From NCBI GenBank assembly GCA_018715935.1, contig DVKR01000005.1, positions 54,624 to 118,623 of the forward strand: 64,000 nt of DNA, read 5' to 3'. This document shows, piece after piece, positions 1 to 8,398 of this stretch (positions are counted from its first letter, which is position 1; each line of letters starts with the position of its first letter). The notes beneath the pieces are model-generated. The model was not told the DNA's origin and ran no database searches. It saw only the letters and a list, made by a program, of their open reading frames with translations. Source of the stretch: Candidatus Aphodovivens excrementavium (lineage in GTDB: Bacteria; Actinomycetota; Coriobacteriia; Coriobacteriales; Eggerthellaceae). The position numbers were made by a program, and so were the translations under genes.

Positions 1-1576
1 GCGCCGCCATGTAGATGTCGAAGCGCGGCATGCCGGACGAAAAGCCAACCAATTTGTCAATTTCGATGCTTTGAAGAAAACGGTGCGTGCTGGCAATGTC
101 TTCCCAAATTTCACGCCGTTCTTCGTCGCTGGGTTGTTCGATATCCACAACGGTAAGCGGTTCAAGCAAGTCATAGAAAAAGCCGTCGACGCTTCCGGCA
201 TCGGAAGCGGATGCAAGGACAACGACCTGCGGATTCTCAACGGCTGAGCGGATAAGGTTAATTGCCTCGCGCGCTCCACGCGACAAACCCGGGAACATAA
301 ACCCGTTGAAGTCCTCGCCCGCCTCGGCAACCGGCGAGTCCCAAAGGTCGAGATCTTCAAGCATCAAAACGCCCGGCCCCTCGAAAGCGTTGCGCGCAGA
401 GTTGAGGCGAGGATGATTGTCCGCCTGTGCCATAACGCACAACACCGGAGCGCCCTGCAGGTTTTCCTCCATGTGCATGCGCAGTACGGGCAACCCCAGC
501 TCACCTAGCGTAGCCGTCATAAAACGATGCGCGTCTTCGCGCGCCGGCGCCCGAAACAGAAACGAATCGAGGGCAGGCATGTGCTCGAGACCGTACTGCT
601 CGTTGAGCATGGCTACGAAGTTACGAAAGTCGGGATTTTCCTGCTCGCCAATTCCAAAGCTGCGCATGGTCTCGATTGCTTTTCCGAACCCGGCAAGATC
701 TCGATAGCAAATGTTGTCCAACGTGCTCACAATCGCATGAGCGTCGGCGTTTTCGACCGCATCAGAAGAGGGCTCTTGCTCTTCGATGGCGGTGGTCTGC
801 TGGGACGACCCTTCGGAGTCTGCCTGCTCGGCTAAATCAGCCTCAACAGCATCCAAAGATAAAGCGATAGGCTCGGCGTCCTCGGCTGGGTCCTGCGAAG
901 ACAATCCAGGCTCGGGATCGTCCCCGGGCGCTTGCGCAGACGCATCGCCGCAACGCCGCCCATCGGAGGGCAGATCGTCATTAGGCTCGCACGCCTCGGC
1001 CGAAGAAGAATCCGCCGTCTTTTCCGATGCAGCCCCTTCAACAGGCTTCGTTGAATCGAGGGAAGCGGGCGGCTCCTCGGTAGTAGACCCAGAGATGCGT
1101 TTCGCAGAGGTCTTTCCAGATGGAATGGTAAGGTGCTCTACCTTCATCAAACGCCCCGGAGCAGCCACACCGAATACGTCTTGCGAAATCATCTCGGTCA
1201 TCTCTTGCAGATCCTCGCGGCTTAAGCCGAATTCCTCAAGCTTTTCTAGAGCCAAAGCCTGAAGCTGGCTGGCACAAACCGCAAGCTCGTTTGGGTCGAG
1301 CAGCGGCTCGAGCTTTTCGAAAATATACTCCGCCAACGAGCGTTCTTTCAGCTGCACAGCCAATACCCACGCCTTGCGCAACGCGAAGGCAGCATCTTCG
1401 GCGGGCGCCTCTACACCATGGGTTCCCTTTTCATATGCAGCAAGGTAAAGATGCAAACCCAGCTCGTTATCGCCCGACGAGCACGCTTTCGCTGCACGAC
1501 GAATGTAGGAGCCGCAAGAGCTATCGAACTCGTTGTTCTGACTTGGTGAGCTGCTGGCATCGATATCTTCAAACAT
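1..1576 (-). CDS. Conserved protein with acidic linker, C-terminal end outside the window (partial)
   Basis: An open frame runs from ATG at 1576 to the window edge (525 codons, no stop seen). AAGGAGG lies just upstream of the ATG and fixes the start. Residues 1 to about 150 are predicted helical. About residues 150-270 form an acidic, Ser/Pro/Glu-rich linker. The remainder looks like a folded domain with a Walker-B-like strand (GVLMLEDLDLW near residue 400) and a following VVVLASASD strand, as in AAA-type ATPases, but no Walker A is visible in the part present. I recall similar proteins in Coriobacteriia, sometimes named ribonucleotide reductase subunit alpha without clear basis. I do not recognise a function. 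Confidence 0.7.
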   Translation of the reverse strand, partial: MFEDIDASSSPSQNNEFDSSCGSYIRRAAKACSSGDNELGLHLYLAAYEKGTHGVEAPAEDAAFALRKAWVLAVQLKERSLAEYIFEKLEPLLDPNELAVCASQLQALALEKLEEFGLSREDLQEMTEMISQDVFGVAAPGRLMKVEHLTIPSGKTSAKRISGSTTEEPPASLDSTKPVEGAASEKTADSSSAEACEPNDDLPSDGRRCGDASAQAPGDDPEPGLSSQDPAEDAEPIALSLDAVEADLAEQADSEGSSQQTTAIEEQEPSSDAVENADAHAIVSTLDNICYRDLAGFGKAIETMRSFGIGEQENPDFRNFVAMLNEQYGLEHMPALDSFLFRAPAREDAHRFMTATLGELGLPVLRMHMEENLQGAPVLCVMAQADNHPRLNSARNAFEGPGVLMLEDLDLWDSPVAEAGEDFNGFMFPGLSRGAREAINLIRSAVENPQVVVLASASDAGSVDGFFYDLLEPLTVVDIEQPSDEERREIWEDIASTHRFLQSIEIDKLVGFSSGMPRFDIYMAA

Positions 1577-1736
1577 ATGCCCACCTCCTTGTCAAAATTC
1601 GCTCATTCAAGACACGCATGAACGTAAAACCGTAATTGCTTTATTTCAGATAACATTTTATCGCACTGTCGCAAGCGCAAAAGCACGGGTAAGAAAAAAC
1701 GCACAATCGAAAACGAACGGTAAGCTTAAGGCTAGA

Positions 1737-2468
1737 CTACCAGTCAAGAACGTCCCATCCCAGCTTGCGCGCAGTGCGCAACAGCGGTCGATCAGGATCT
1801 ACCGCGTGGGGAACGACCGCCGCCTTAAGTACGGTCCGGTCGGAGTGATGGTCGCCATAGGCATGGGCGATCACCCAATTCCCTTTCCCGTAGCGCTCGT
1901 TCGCAAACCGAGTAACCGCCGCAAGCTTCTCATCGCCTTCGACGGGCAAACCTTCCACTTCACGTGTGTACGTGCCGTCGGGAGTTTTTCGCATGCGAGT
2001 TGAAATCTGGAATTGAAAGGGGTGATCTTCCATCGCACGCAGAATGATTGGCTCGAATGACGCAGAAACCACCACCACGTCCATGCCTTCACGCGCATGC
2101 CGAACCATCGCCTCAGTAGCGTCAGGGCGAAAACGATGGGCGACCACCTCTTCGTAAAAACGCGAAAGGAATGCATCCACGTCCCTCACGGGCTTGCCCT
2201 CGAACGCAGAGAACACCTGCCCGCGCACCCAGCTTTCGTCTTGAGGAAGGCGCAGCTTGTAGCGAAGTCCCCAAAGCATGATTTTGAATACGACTCGTTT
2301 TCTCAGCATGCGCTTTCGGGCAAGGTAGCTTACCAGCATAACCGGCGAATTCCCTTCTATGCTGGTGCCGTCAAAATCGAACACGGCAAGCTGGGCCTTT
2401 TTCGCCAATACCTCATTTTCCGAGGACAGCTCGTCTCTATGTGATTGATTGTTGCAAGAGGCGTCCAT
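1737..2468 (-). CDS. HAD-IB family phosphatase (SerB/CicA-like)
   Basis: Cytoplasmic HAD-superfamily hydrolase of about 243 aa. Visible motifs are FDFDGTS (motif I, nucleophile Asp and acid/base Asp), VVSASFEP (motif II Ser) and YGDHHSDR (motif III, GDxxxD). The helical cap lies between motifs I and II, as in the IB subclass that includes phosphoserine phosphatases and related phospholipid or morphogenesis enzymes. The frame extends to a GTG at 2480, but AAGGAG nearly touches that GTG, so ATG 2468 is preferred. The substrate cannot be told from sequence. The next gene upstream is an ABC exporter about 40 bp away, so co-transcription is possible. Confidence 0.85.
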   Translation of the reverse strand: MDASCNNQSHRDELSSENEVLAKKAQLAVFDFDGTSIEGNSPVMLVSYLARKRMLRKRVVFKIMLWGLRYKLRLPQDESWVRGQVFSAFEGKPVRDVDAFLSRFYEEVVAHRFRPDATEAMVRHAREGMDVVVVSASFEPIILRAMEDHPFQFQISTRMRKTPDGTYTREVEGLPVEGDEKLAAVTRFANERYGKGNWVIAHAYGDHHSDRTVLKAAVVPHAVDPDRPLLRTARKLGWDVLDW

Positions 2469-2509
2469 CCGCCAGCGCACACTCCTTAGACCTGTTTAAA
2501 GTCTAGCGA

Positions 2510-4555
2510 TTATACCATCTCGTCGACGCCAAGCTGACCCTCCTTGGCAAACTGGGAAGTATAGAGCTCGGCGTAGAACCCTCCGGCAGCCAGAAGCTGG
2601 TCGTGCGTGCCCTGCTCCACAATATCGCCGTCTCGAATAACCAAGATGAGATCCGCATTGCGAATGGTGGAAAGGCGGTGCGCGATGACGAACGACGTGC
2701 GGCCAGCCATCAGGTTGTCCATAGCTTTTTGAATGCGCTCTTCGGTTCGCGTATCTACGCTCGACGTTGCCTCGTCTAAAATGAGCATCCGCTTATCGGC
2801 CAAAATCGCGCGCGCAATTGTGAGAAGCTGGCGTTGGCCTTGACTGATGTTACTCGCATCCTCGTTGATTTCGGTGTCGTACCCATGCGGCAACGTCGTA
2901 ATGAAATGGTGGGCGTAGGCCGCTTTAGCAGCCGCCTCCACCTCTTCGTCGGATGCGTCGAGCTTGCCGTAGCGAATGTTCTCGCGAACCGTTCCTTTGA
3001 ACAGCCACGTATCCTGCAAAACCATCGCAAACATGCTGCGCAAATCGCTGCGGTCAAAGTCGCGAATATCGCGCCCGCCAATGGATATTGAGCCGCCGTC
3101 GACATCGTAAAAGCGCATGAGCAGCTTTACCATGGTCGTCTTTCCAGCTCCCGTAGGTCCAACCAGCGCTACGGTTTGCCCCTCCGCCACATGCGCAGAG
3201 AAATCGTGAATGATAGCCTTGTCGGGATCGTACCCAAACGAAACGTGATCAAAGTCAACTTCGGTAGACACCTCCGAAGAGCTCACCAACGCTTCGGAAG
3301 GAGCAACCTCGGGCGCGTCCAAAAACTCAAAGACGCGCTCCGCCGACGCCGCCATCTGCTGCAAGATGTTGGATACTTGCGCCAGCTGAGTGATGGGCTG
3401 CGTGAAGTTTTTCACATACTGAATAAACGCTTGGATATCTCCGACGGTAATGATCCCCTGCGCGGCAAACACGCTGCCGAGAACGGCAACTGCCACATAT
3501 CCGGCATTGCTTACGAAATTCATTACCGGTGGCATGAGCCCAGACAGAAACTGGGATTTCCAAGCGCTTTCATAGAGACGGTCGTTTGTCTGTGCGAACT
3601 GACCCACCACCCTGTCTTCCTGGCAAAACGCCTTTACGATAGAATGCCCGGAAAAAGTTTCTTCTACCTGGCCGTTTATCAGGCCAAGCGTCGCTTGCTG
3701 CTGGCGGAAGTAGCGCTGAGAGCGCGACACAATGATGCGGACGAGCACAAGCGCCACCGGGACGATGAACACCGTCACAAGCGTCATCAATGGATTGATC
3801 GTCAGCATCATAATAAGAACGCCAATTATCATAGTGACGCTAGTGATCAGCTGCGTGAGCCCCTGGTTGAGCGTTTGGCCGAGCGTGTCAACGTCGTTGG
3901 TTATGCGAGAAAGCGTGTCGCCAACCGACGTTTTCTCGAAGTAGCCCATAGGCATGCGATCGATTTTAGCTGCGATGTCTGAGCGCATTCGGTAGCACGT
4001 ACGCTGCGAAATGGAAGACATCATCCAACCTTGGACGAACGAGCACGCCGCACTCACCAGATACAGGACAAGCGTTGCGGCAAGAATCCATCCAACGGCA
4101 GAAAAATCAATTCCACCCGTTCCGGCCAATTTGGCAGCCACGCCCTCAAACAGCTCGGTCGTGGCCTGCGACAGCACTTTTGGCCCAACGATATTGAACA
4201 CCGTGGATCCAACGGCAAATGCCAGCAGCACCGCCAATGCAATCTTGAACTGGCCCATAAAAGCCAAAAGCCTTTTTATGGTTCCCTTAAAATCTTTTGC
4301 TTTCTCTCCCGGCATCATGCCGTGGCCATGTCCGTGACCACCCCTGCGAGGTCGGCGAGGCGTAGATGCCGAGGCTGCCACTTGCTCCATGGCAAACGCC
4401 GAAGCTTCGCGACGTGCGCGGCGCTCTTGAGCCGACGTGTCGGATGCTCCGAACGCACAATAAGCAGCGTCGTCGACAGGTTCCTGGTTTGCCTTCACAC
4501 GCGAAGCATCGAACGCCCGCGATCCGGCATCGCGCATTTTTTCAAGGCCGCTCAT
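2510..4555 (-). CDS. ABC exporter, canonical half-transporter (permease-ATPase fusion)
   Basis: Type I (type IV fold) ABC half-exporter of about 681 aa. After a cytoplasmic N-terminus with a Gly/His-rich patch (GGHGHGHG) come six membrane helices (about residues 85-400) and an ATPase domain. The ATPase has Walker A GPTGAGKTT (about 467), signature ISQGQRQ (about 570), Walker B ending LILDEATSSVD with the catalytic Glu, and switch His in VIAHRLST. ATG 4555 overlaps the TGA of the upstream partner and has AGGAGGTGA before it, so the pair is translationally coupled. It is the catalytically complete subunit of a heterodimer of the LmrCD/TmrAB type. Substrate unknown; a drug or lipid is usual in the family. 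Confidence 0.92.
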   Translation of the reverse strand: MSGLEKMRDAGSRAFDASRVKANQEPVDDAAYCAFGASDTSAQERRARREASAFAMEQVAASASTPRRPRRGGHGHGHGMMPGEKAKDFKGTIKRLLAFMGQFKIALAVLLAFAVGSTVFNIVGPKVLSQATTELFEGVAAKLAGTGGIDFSAVGWILAATLVLYLVSAACSFVQGWMMSSISQRTCYRMRSDIAAKIDRMPMGYFEKTSVGDTLSRITNDVDTLGQTLNQGLTQLITSVTMIIGVLIMMLTINPLMTLVTVFIVPVALVLVRIIVSRSQRYFRQQQATLGLINGQVEETFSGHSIVKAFCQEDRVVGQFAQTNDRLYESAWKSQFLSGLMPPVMNFVSNAGYVAVAVLGSVFAAQGIITVGDIQAFIQYVKNFTQPITQLAQVSNILQQMAASAERVFEFLDAPEVAPSEALVSSSEVSTEVDFDHVSFGYDPDKAIIHDFSAHVAEGQTVALVGPTGAGKTTMVKLLMRFYDVDGGSISIGGRDIRDFDRSDLRSMFAMVLQDTWLFKGTVRENIRYGKLDASDEEVEAAAKAAYAHHFITTLPHGYDTEINEDASNISQGQRQLLTIARAILADKRMLILDEATSSVDTRTEERIQKAMDNLMAGRTSFVIAHRLSTIRNADLILVIRDGDIVEQGTHDQLLAAGGFYAELYTSQFAKEGQLGVDEMV

Positions 4556-6711
4556 CAAGCCTCACCTCCTTTCAGCTCCTCTTCCGAAAGCTGCGAATAG
4601 GCGATTTCTTGGTACTCTCTGCACGTCTCCATCAGATACGGGTGGGTTCCCTTGCCAACCATACGCCCTTCTTCAAGCACGATGATTTGATCGGCATCCA
4701 TTACCGTAGATATGCGCTGGGCAACGATGATAAGCGTTTTCTCGCCAAGCGACTCCTTCAGCGCAGCGCGCAAGTTCGCATCCGTTTTGTAGTCAAGCGC
4801 CGAAAAGCTATCGTCGAACAGGAGGACACGCGAATCGGCAGCTATCGCGCGTGCGATGCAAAGGCGCTGGCGCTGCCCGCCGGATACGTTGGTGCCGCCC
4901 TGCGACACCTCGCTTTCAAAACCTTGCTCCTTCTCGAGGATGAAGTCGCTCGCCTGCGCGATGCGCGCCGCCTCTTCTACACGAACGTCTTCCATGCCTG
5001 CATCTGCATACGCGATATTGCTGTCGATTGTTCCCGAGAACAGAAATGCCTTTTGCGGAACGTACCCCACCGTTGCACGAAGTTTCTCCTGCGAGAGGTC
5101 GCGAATGTCGATTCCGTCTAACGTGATAGAGCCATCCGACACGTCATAGAAGCGCTCGAGCAACTTAGCGATAGTCGATTTGCCCGAGCCGGTTGACCCG
5201 ACGATGGCACAGACCGTTCCCGGCTTCACATCGAAGCTGATGTGTTGAAGTACCGGTTCGGGAGCCCCGTCTCCGTCTTCGTCTACGTACCCAAAGCTCA
5301 CATCCGAAAAAACAACCTCGGCGCCGCCTTCTTTACCTAACGCAGCGTCTTTAGGCTGGCTCGGATCGGTAATGGATGGCTTGGTGTTCAAAACCTCGTT
5401 TACGCGCTGAGCCGCCACATCAGCGCGCGGAAGCATGATGGAGATCATGCCAATAATCAAAAACGAGGCAATAATGGTCATCGAATAGGAAATGAACGCG
5501 ATCATGTCGCCCGTTTGAATGGTGCCGTTGTCGATGTAAGAACCGCCCACCCACACGATGAGCACGCTTACACCGTTCATGATAAGCATCATAGCAGGCG
5601 ACATGAACGTCATCACCCGGTTGGTGAAAAGCTGGGTTTTCATCAGCTCTGTGTTGGCGTCATCGAACCTGTCCTGCTCGAATTGCTGGCGATCAAACGC
5701 GCGAATTACCGGCAATCCCGTAAGCATTTCACGGGCGACGAGGTTCACGCGGTCAACGAGCTTCTGCATGATGCGAAACTTCGGCATAGCGAAATACATC
5801 AGCACGCCCACAACCACGAACAAGCAAATTACCGCAAGAACGATGATCCAGCTCATCGAAGCATTAGTGGTTGAGACCATGATTATGCCGCCAATGGCGA
5901 GAATAGGCGCATAGAGCACCATGCGCAGCAGCATGACGGTAACCATCTGGATTTGCTGGATGTCGTTAGTCCCACGCGTGATGAGAGACGCAGGAGAGAA
6001 GCTTTGGACTTCCCTGTCTGAAAACGCCACAACCCTCTCGAACAAGCGCTGCCTTAAGGTCTTGCCGATATTCGCAGCAGTACGGGACACAACGAAGCCA
6101 ACACCCACGGCGGCAAGCATACCCAGCGCCGTGAGCCCCAGCATAAGCGCACCAACCCTAAGCAGATAACCCATCTGCATAGCGGAAAGATCGTACCCGA
6201 TCGCCTGGTACTCCGCCTTCGCCGCCTCGATCGCCTGCTGGGAAAGAAGGCTTTCCCCTGCTTCCCCCAAGGAGTCTACGACTTGCTGGGAGATCTGCGC
6301 GATTTGGTCTTTCGTGATCTGCCCAGCGTCATATGCGCCACGAAGCGAAGAAACATCGACTCCGATTTGGCTTGCATACGTAACGGCAACAAGCGGGATC
6401 TCAACAGCGTCATCAAGAGCGTTGAGGTCGAAGCCCTCCCCTCGATGATACAGCCCGTCTTCGGAGCGCGTATACGCCTCTCGCAATAGCGCTTCATCGT
6501 CTGGAGCAGAAAGCATGCACACGGACTCGAAAGTATCCTCGCTCATCGCATCAATCGCAGCGTGCTCTATGCCTGACTGCTGAATACCAATGTCTACGAT
6601 GTCTGACGTGTAATGAGGTAGCGACAGATCGGTAAAAGCCTGCACCACGAGCAGCAGAACGATCAGGGCAACCGCGCCAAGCGAATGCCTCAAATAAGCT
6701 ATGATACGCAC
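4555..6711 (-). CDS. ABC exporter, degenerate-site half-transporter with long extracellular insert
   Basis: Partner half-exporter of about 718 aa. Start: GTG 6711 preceded by AAAGGGGG is chosen over an ATG at 6834, because the extra 41 residues are Cys-rich, unlike a membrane N-terminus, and would cover the promoter and operator. About 140 residues, mostly hydrophilic, are inserted between helix 1 and helix 2. The ATPase has Walker A GSTGSGKST and signature VSGGQRQR. The Walker B region reads LLFDDSFSALD (Asp in place of catalytic Glu) and the switch reads IVAQRIST (Gln in place of His). These two changes mark the degenerate site of a heterodimeric exporter. The TGA overlaps the next gene's ATG. 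Confidence 0.92.
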   Translation of the reverse strand: MRIIAYLRHSLGAVALIVLLLVVQAFTDLSLPHYTSDIVDIGIQQSGIEHAAIDAMSEDTFESVCMLSAPDDEALLREAYTRSEDGLYHRGEGFDLNALDDAVEIPLVAVTYASQIGVDVSSLRGAYDAGQITKDQIAQISQQVVDSLGEAGESLLSQQAIEAAKAEYQAIGYDLSAMQMGYLLRVGALMLGLTALGMLAAVGVGFVVSRTAANIGKTLRQRLFERVVAFSDREVQSFSPASLITRGTNDIQQIQMVTVMLLRMVLYAPILAIGGIIMVSTTNASMSWIIVLAVICLFVVVGVLMYFAMPKFRIMQKLVDRVNLVAREMLTGLPVIRAFDRQQFEQDRFDDANTELMKTQLFTNRVMTFMSPAMMLIMNGVSVLIVWVGGSYIDNGTIQTGDMIAFISYSMTIIASFLIIGMISIMLPRADVAAQRVNEVLNTKPSITDPSQPKDAALGKEGGAEVVFSDVSFGYVDEDGDGAPEPVLQHISFDVKPGTVCAIVGSTGSGKSTIAKLLERFYDVSDGSITLDGIDIRDLSQEKLRATVGYVPQKAFLFSGTIDSNIAYADAGMEDVRVEEAARIAQASDFILEKEQGFESEVSQGGTNVSGGQRQRLCIARAIAADSRVLLFDDSFSALDYKTDANLRAALKESLGEKTLIIVAQRISTVMDADQIIVLEEGRMVGKGTHPYLMETCREYQEIAYSQLSEEELKGGEA

Positions 6712-6784
6712 GAAATCCCCCTTTGGATGTGTGCAGCAGTAAAAGTACCCAGATGCGGGGTCGCAAAAGAAGCCCAAACCGTAT

Positions 6785-6804
6785 TGTGTTGTAGCTAATA
6801 CACA
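6785..6804. promoter_or_regulatory. Palindromic operator-like site in the ABC exporter leader
   Basis: The sequence is TGTGTTGTAGCTAATACACA, a palindrome of the form TGTGTnnTAGCTAnnACACA (16 of 20 positions symmetric). It lies between a good -10 (TATAAT on the minus strand, 6839-6834; no clear -35) and the chosen GTG start at 6711, so a bound protein would block transcription just past the start site. The size and symmetry fit a MarR- or TetR-type dimer. No such regulator gene is adjacent. Confidence 0.5.
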
Positions 6805-6973
6805 GGCACCCTGTACCGGACTTTGTTTCTGCAATTATAACCTTGCACAATAACCGCCACCCGCACCTTCGCGATACCCATCCTTTCGCAACAAAGCCGT
6901 TACCCTCTACAAGTCCGATACACACGAAATCGCGGAGATGAAAACACGATTTAAAAAAGTTTAAAAAGGGGGG

Positions 6974-7002
6974 TTGCACCGAAGATTTAGTTCCGGTAAT
7001 AT
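6974..7002 (+). promoter_or_regulatory. Promoter of tRNA-Asp
   Basis: TTGCAC at 6974-6979, a 17-bp spacer and TAATAT at 6997-7002 form a near-consensus sigma-70 type promoter. It would start transcription about 30 bp before the mature tRNA. Confidence 0.6.
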
Positions 7003-7037
7003 AACCGTCGCTGCTTAACACAGCAGCTTGACAACAC

Positions 7038-7114
<77 letters not shown>

Positions 7115-7123
7115 TTTGAATCT

Positions 7124-7145
7124 AAGAGCCGCAAGGCTCTTTTTT
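7124..7145 (+). terminator. Intrinsic terminator after tRNA-Asp
   Basis: AAGAGCC / GCAA loop / GGCTCTT followed by a run of T, directly behind the tRNA. Confidence 0.9.
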
Positions 7146-7273
7146 AATTCTCCTGGCAACATGTCCTCTCTCGGTGTTAGCGACAAGACCCGTTTTCAGC
7201 AATACCTTCGATTCACCGCGATTCGTCCCTTCCAGCGCGTCGGCACAGATCTTGCTTTATGAATCTTGAAAGA

Positions 7274-7330
7274 TCACTCTAAATCGAACGTTTTCGGCTT
7301 CGTGCGCCAAATTGCTTCGATAAAGAGCGA
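7274..7330. repeat. 57-bp palindromic element, copy 1
   Basis: Left arm TCACTCTAAATCGAA (7274-7288) matches the arm consensus TCGCTCTAAATCGAA at 14 of 15. Right arm TTCGATAAAGAGCGA (7316-7330) matches the reverse complement at 13 of 15. The 27-bp centre makes the unit exactly 57 bp, as in four copies near 54.8-57.2 kb. It lies between tRNA-Asp and the zinc-resistance genes. Confidence 0.7.
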
Positions 7331-7450
7331 CACACAAACTCCGAGGAATTCGTCACTCATGAAATGGAAAACGTTTCCTAAGGTCAGTGTTGTTCTACGA
7401 AGAGATAGAATTACATCGTGATTCAGACGCATAGCGAAGGCGGCGCCGAA

Positions 7451-7465
7451 TCGCTCTTTATCGAA
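7451..7465. repeat. Solo half-arm related to the 57-bp element
   Basis: TCGCTCTTTATCGAA is the exact reverse complement of the right arm of copy 1 (7316-7330), 120 bp away. It has no matching arm at the 42-bp spacing of the full element, so it looks like a half unit or one end of a larger palindrome. Confidence 0.5.
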
Positions 7466-7538
7466 AAATGTTGCCCAAAGCCTTAGCTGCCATGCAACGA
7501 ACCCTCAGGATTACCGTAAACTACCCCGCAATCTCCTC

Positions 7539-7566
7539 TTGACAGGAGTTGCGGCTTTCATATACT
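7539..7566 (+). promoter_or_regulatory. Promoter of the zinc-resistance unit
   Basis: TTGACA at 7539-7544, a 16-bp spacer and TATACT at 7561-7566. It is followed at once by a repressor-type operator, as expected for an auto-regulated SmtB/ArsR gene. Confidence 0.75.
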
Positions 7567-7567
7567 T

Positions 7568-7583
7568 ATGAACAGTTGCTCAT
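7568..7583. promoter_or_regulatory. SmtB/CadC-type operator
   Basis: ATGAACAGTTGCTCAT is an imperfect palindrome with TGAnCA / TGnTCA half-sites, the pattern of SmtB, CzrA and CadC operators. It lies just downstream of the -10 and overlaps the expected transcription start, so the repressor at 7603 would block its own promoter when metal is scarce. Confidence 0.75.
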
Positions 7584-7602
7584 ATGTTGAAAGGTGGTTA
7601 CG

Positions 7603-7956
7603 TTGAACGAGCGAACCGAGGCTCATGAAGCCCACCAAGAATCATCTTGCGTAACTGCAGCTCCCGAATGCATGCCTGACGAAGAGTTGCTCTACGAGCT
7701 CGCAGACCTCTTCAAGGTGTTTGGAGACACTACGCGCATCAAAATTCTTTACGCCCTTATGGGCGCCGAACTAAGCGTGGGAGATCTCGCCGATTTAGTG
7801 GGCGCGTCTCAAAGTGCGGTTTCGCACCAATTGCGCACGCTCAAGCAAGCGCGTTTGGTCAAGTTTCAGCGCGACGGCAAAAACGTCATCTATTCCTTAT
7901 CCGACGACCATGTTTACACAATGCTCGCACAGGGCATGACGCACATCTGCGAGTAG
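7603..7956 (+). CDS. ArsR/SmtB-family zinc-responsive repressor
   Basis: Winged-helix metal sensor of about 117 aa. The recognition helix region is VGDLADLVGASQSAVSHQLRTL. The C-terminal helix has D-D-H, then His 11 residues on, then H-I-C-E, matching the alpha-5 zinc-site ligands of SmtB and CzrA (Asp, His, His, Glu). The alpha-3 ELCVCD cysteine motif of lead/cadmium sensors is absent (it reads ELSVGD), so zinc or cobalt sensing is favoured. A GTG at 7594 lies inside the ribosome-binding site AAAGGTGG, so TTG 7603 is preferred as start. It probably controls the HMA protein and P-type ATPase that follow. Confidence 0.88.
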   Translation: MNERTEAHEAHQESSCVTAAPECMPDEELLYELADLFKVFGDTTRIKILYALMGAELSVGDLADLVGASQSAVSHQLRTLKQARLVKFQRDGKNVIYSLSDDHVYTMLAQGMTHICE

Positions 7957-8041
7957 CTTCTGCAACACCTTAGAACCACTCTGACGATTGCTTTCGCAAC
8001 GTCAGGTTCATCCATAAGGACAGAACCGAAAGGAACCCACC

Positions 8042-8260
8042 ATGCGTAAATCGTTCAAACTCCAAGATCTAGATTGTGCGAACTGTGCCGCAAAAATGGA
8101 AGAGGCAATTTGCAAGATCGACGGAGTCGAGAAGGCAACGGTGAGCTTTATGACCCAAAAGCTCACTCTCGTTGCCGACGAAGCTAGATTCAACTCGATA
8201 GTCGACGAAGCTCAGCGCATCTGCTCAAAGATCGAGCCGGACTGCATTATCGTTCGCTAG
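8042..8260 (+). CDS. Free-standing heavy-metal-associated (HMA) domain protein
   Basis: A single ferredoxin-like HMA domain, 72 aa, cytoplasmic. The metal motif is DCANC (Cys 12 and Cys 15) with a preceding Asp. In zinc/cadmium ATPases this DCxxC form occurs in the N-terminal domain. The ATPase encoded next lacks such a domain, so this small protein probably acts as its detached metal-binding domain or carrier. AAAGGAAC precedes the ATG. It lies 85 bp after the repressor and 138 bp before the ATPase. Confidence 0.88.
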   Translation: MRKSFKLQDLDCANCAAKMEEAICKIDGVEKATVSFMTQKLTLVADEARFNSIVDEAQRICSKIEPDCIIVR

Positions 8261-8398
8261 CCGCTTCAAACCGCAACTTTGTAATCTATCTTCGCATTTA
8301 TCTGCATCTATCGCCATAAGCTGCGCTTTGCCGTTCATGGCAAGCGTATGTCTTTTGCATGCAAAATCATATCCCCACTCCCTACCTAAGGAACCCCT

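Noticed and set aside
417..1635. Plus-strand open frames over the first 1.6 kb
   Set aside because: They oppose an uninterrupted minus-strand frame with a strong ribosome site and sensible composition; the plus frames are Arg/Ser-rich and have no ribosome site.
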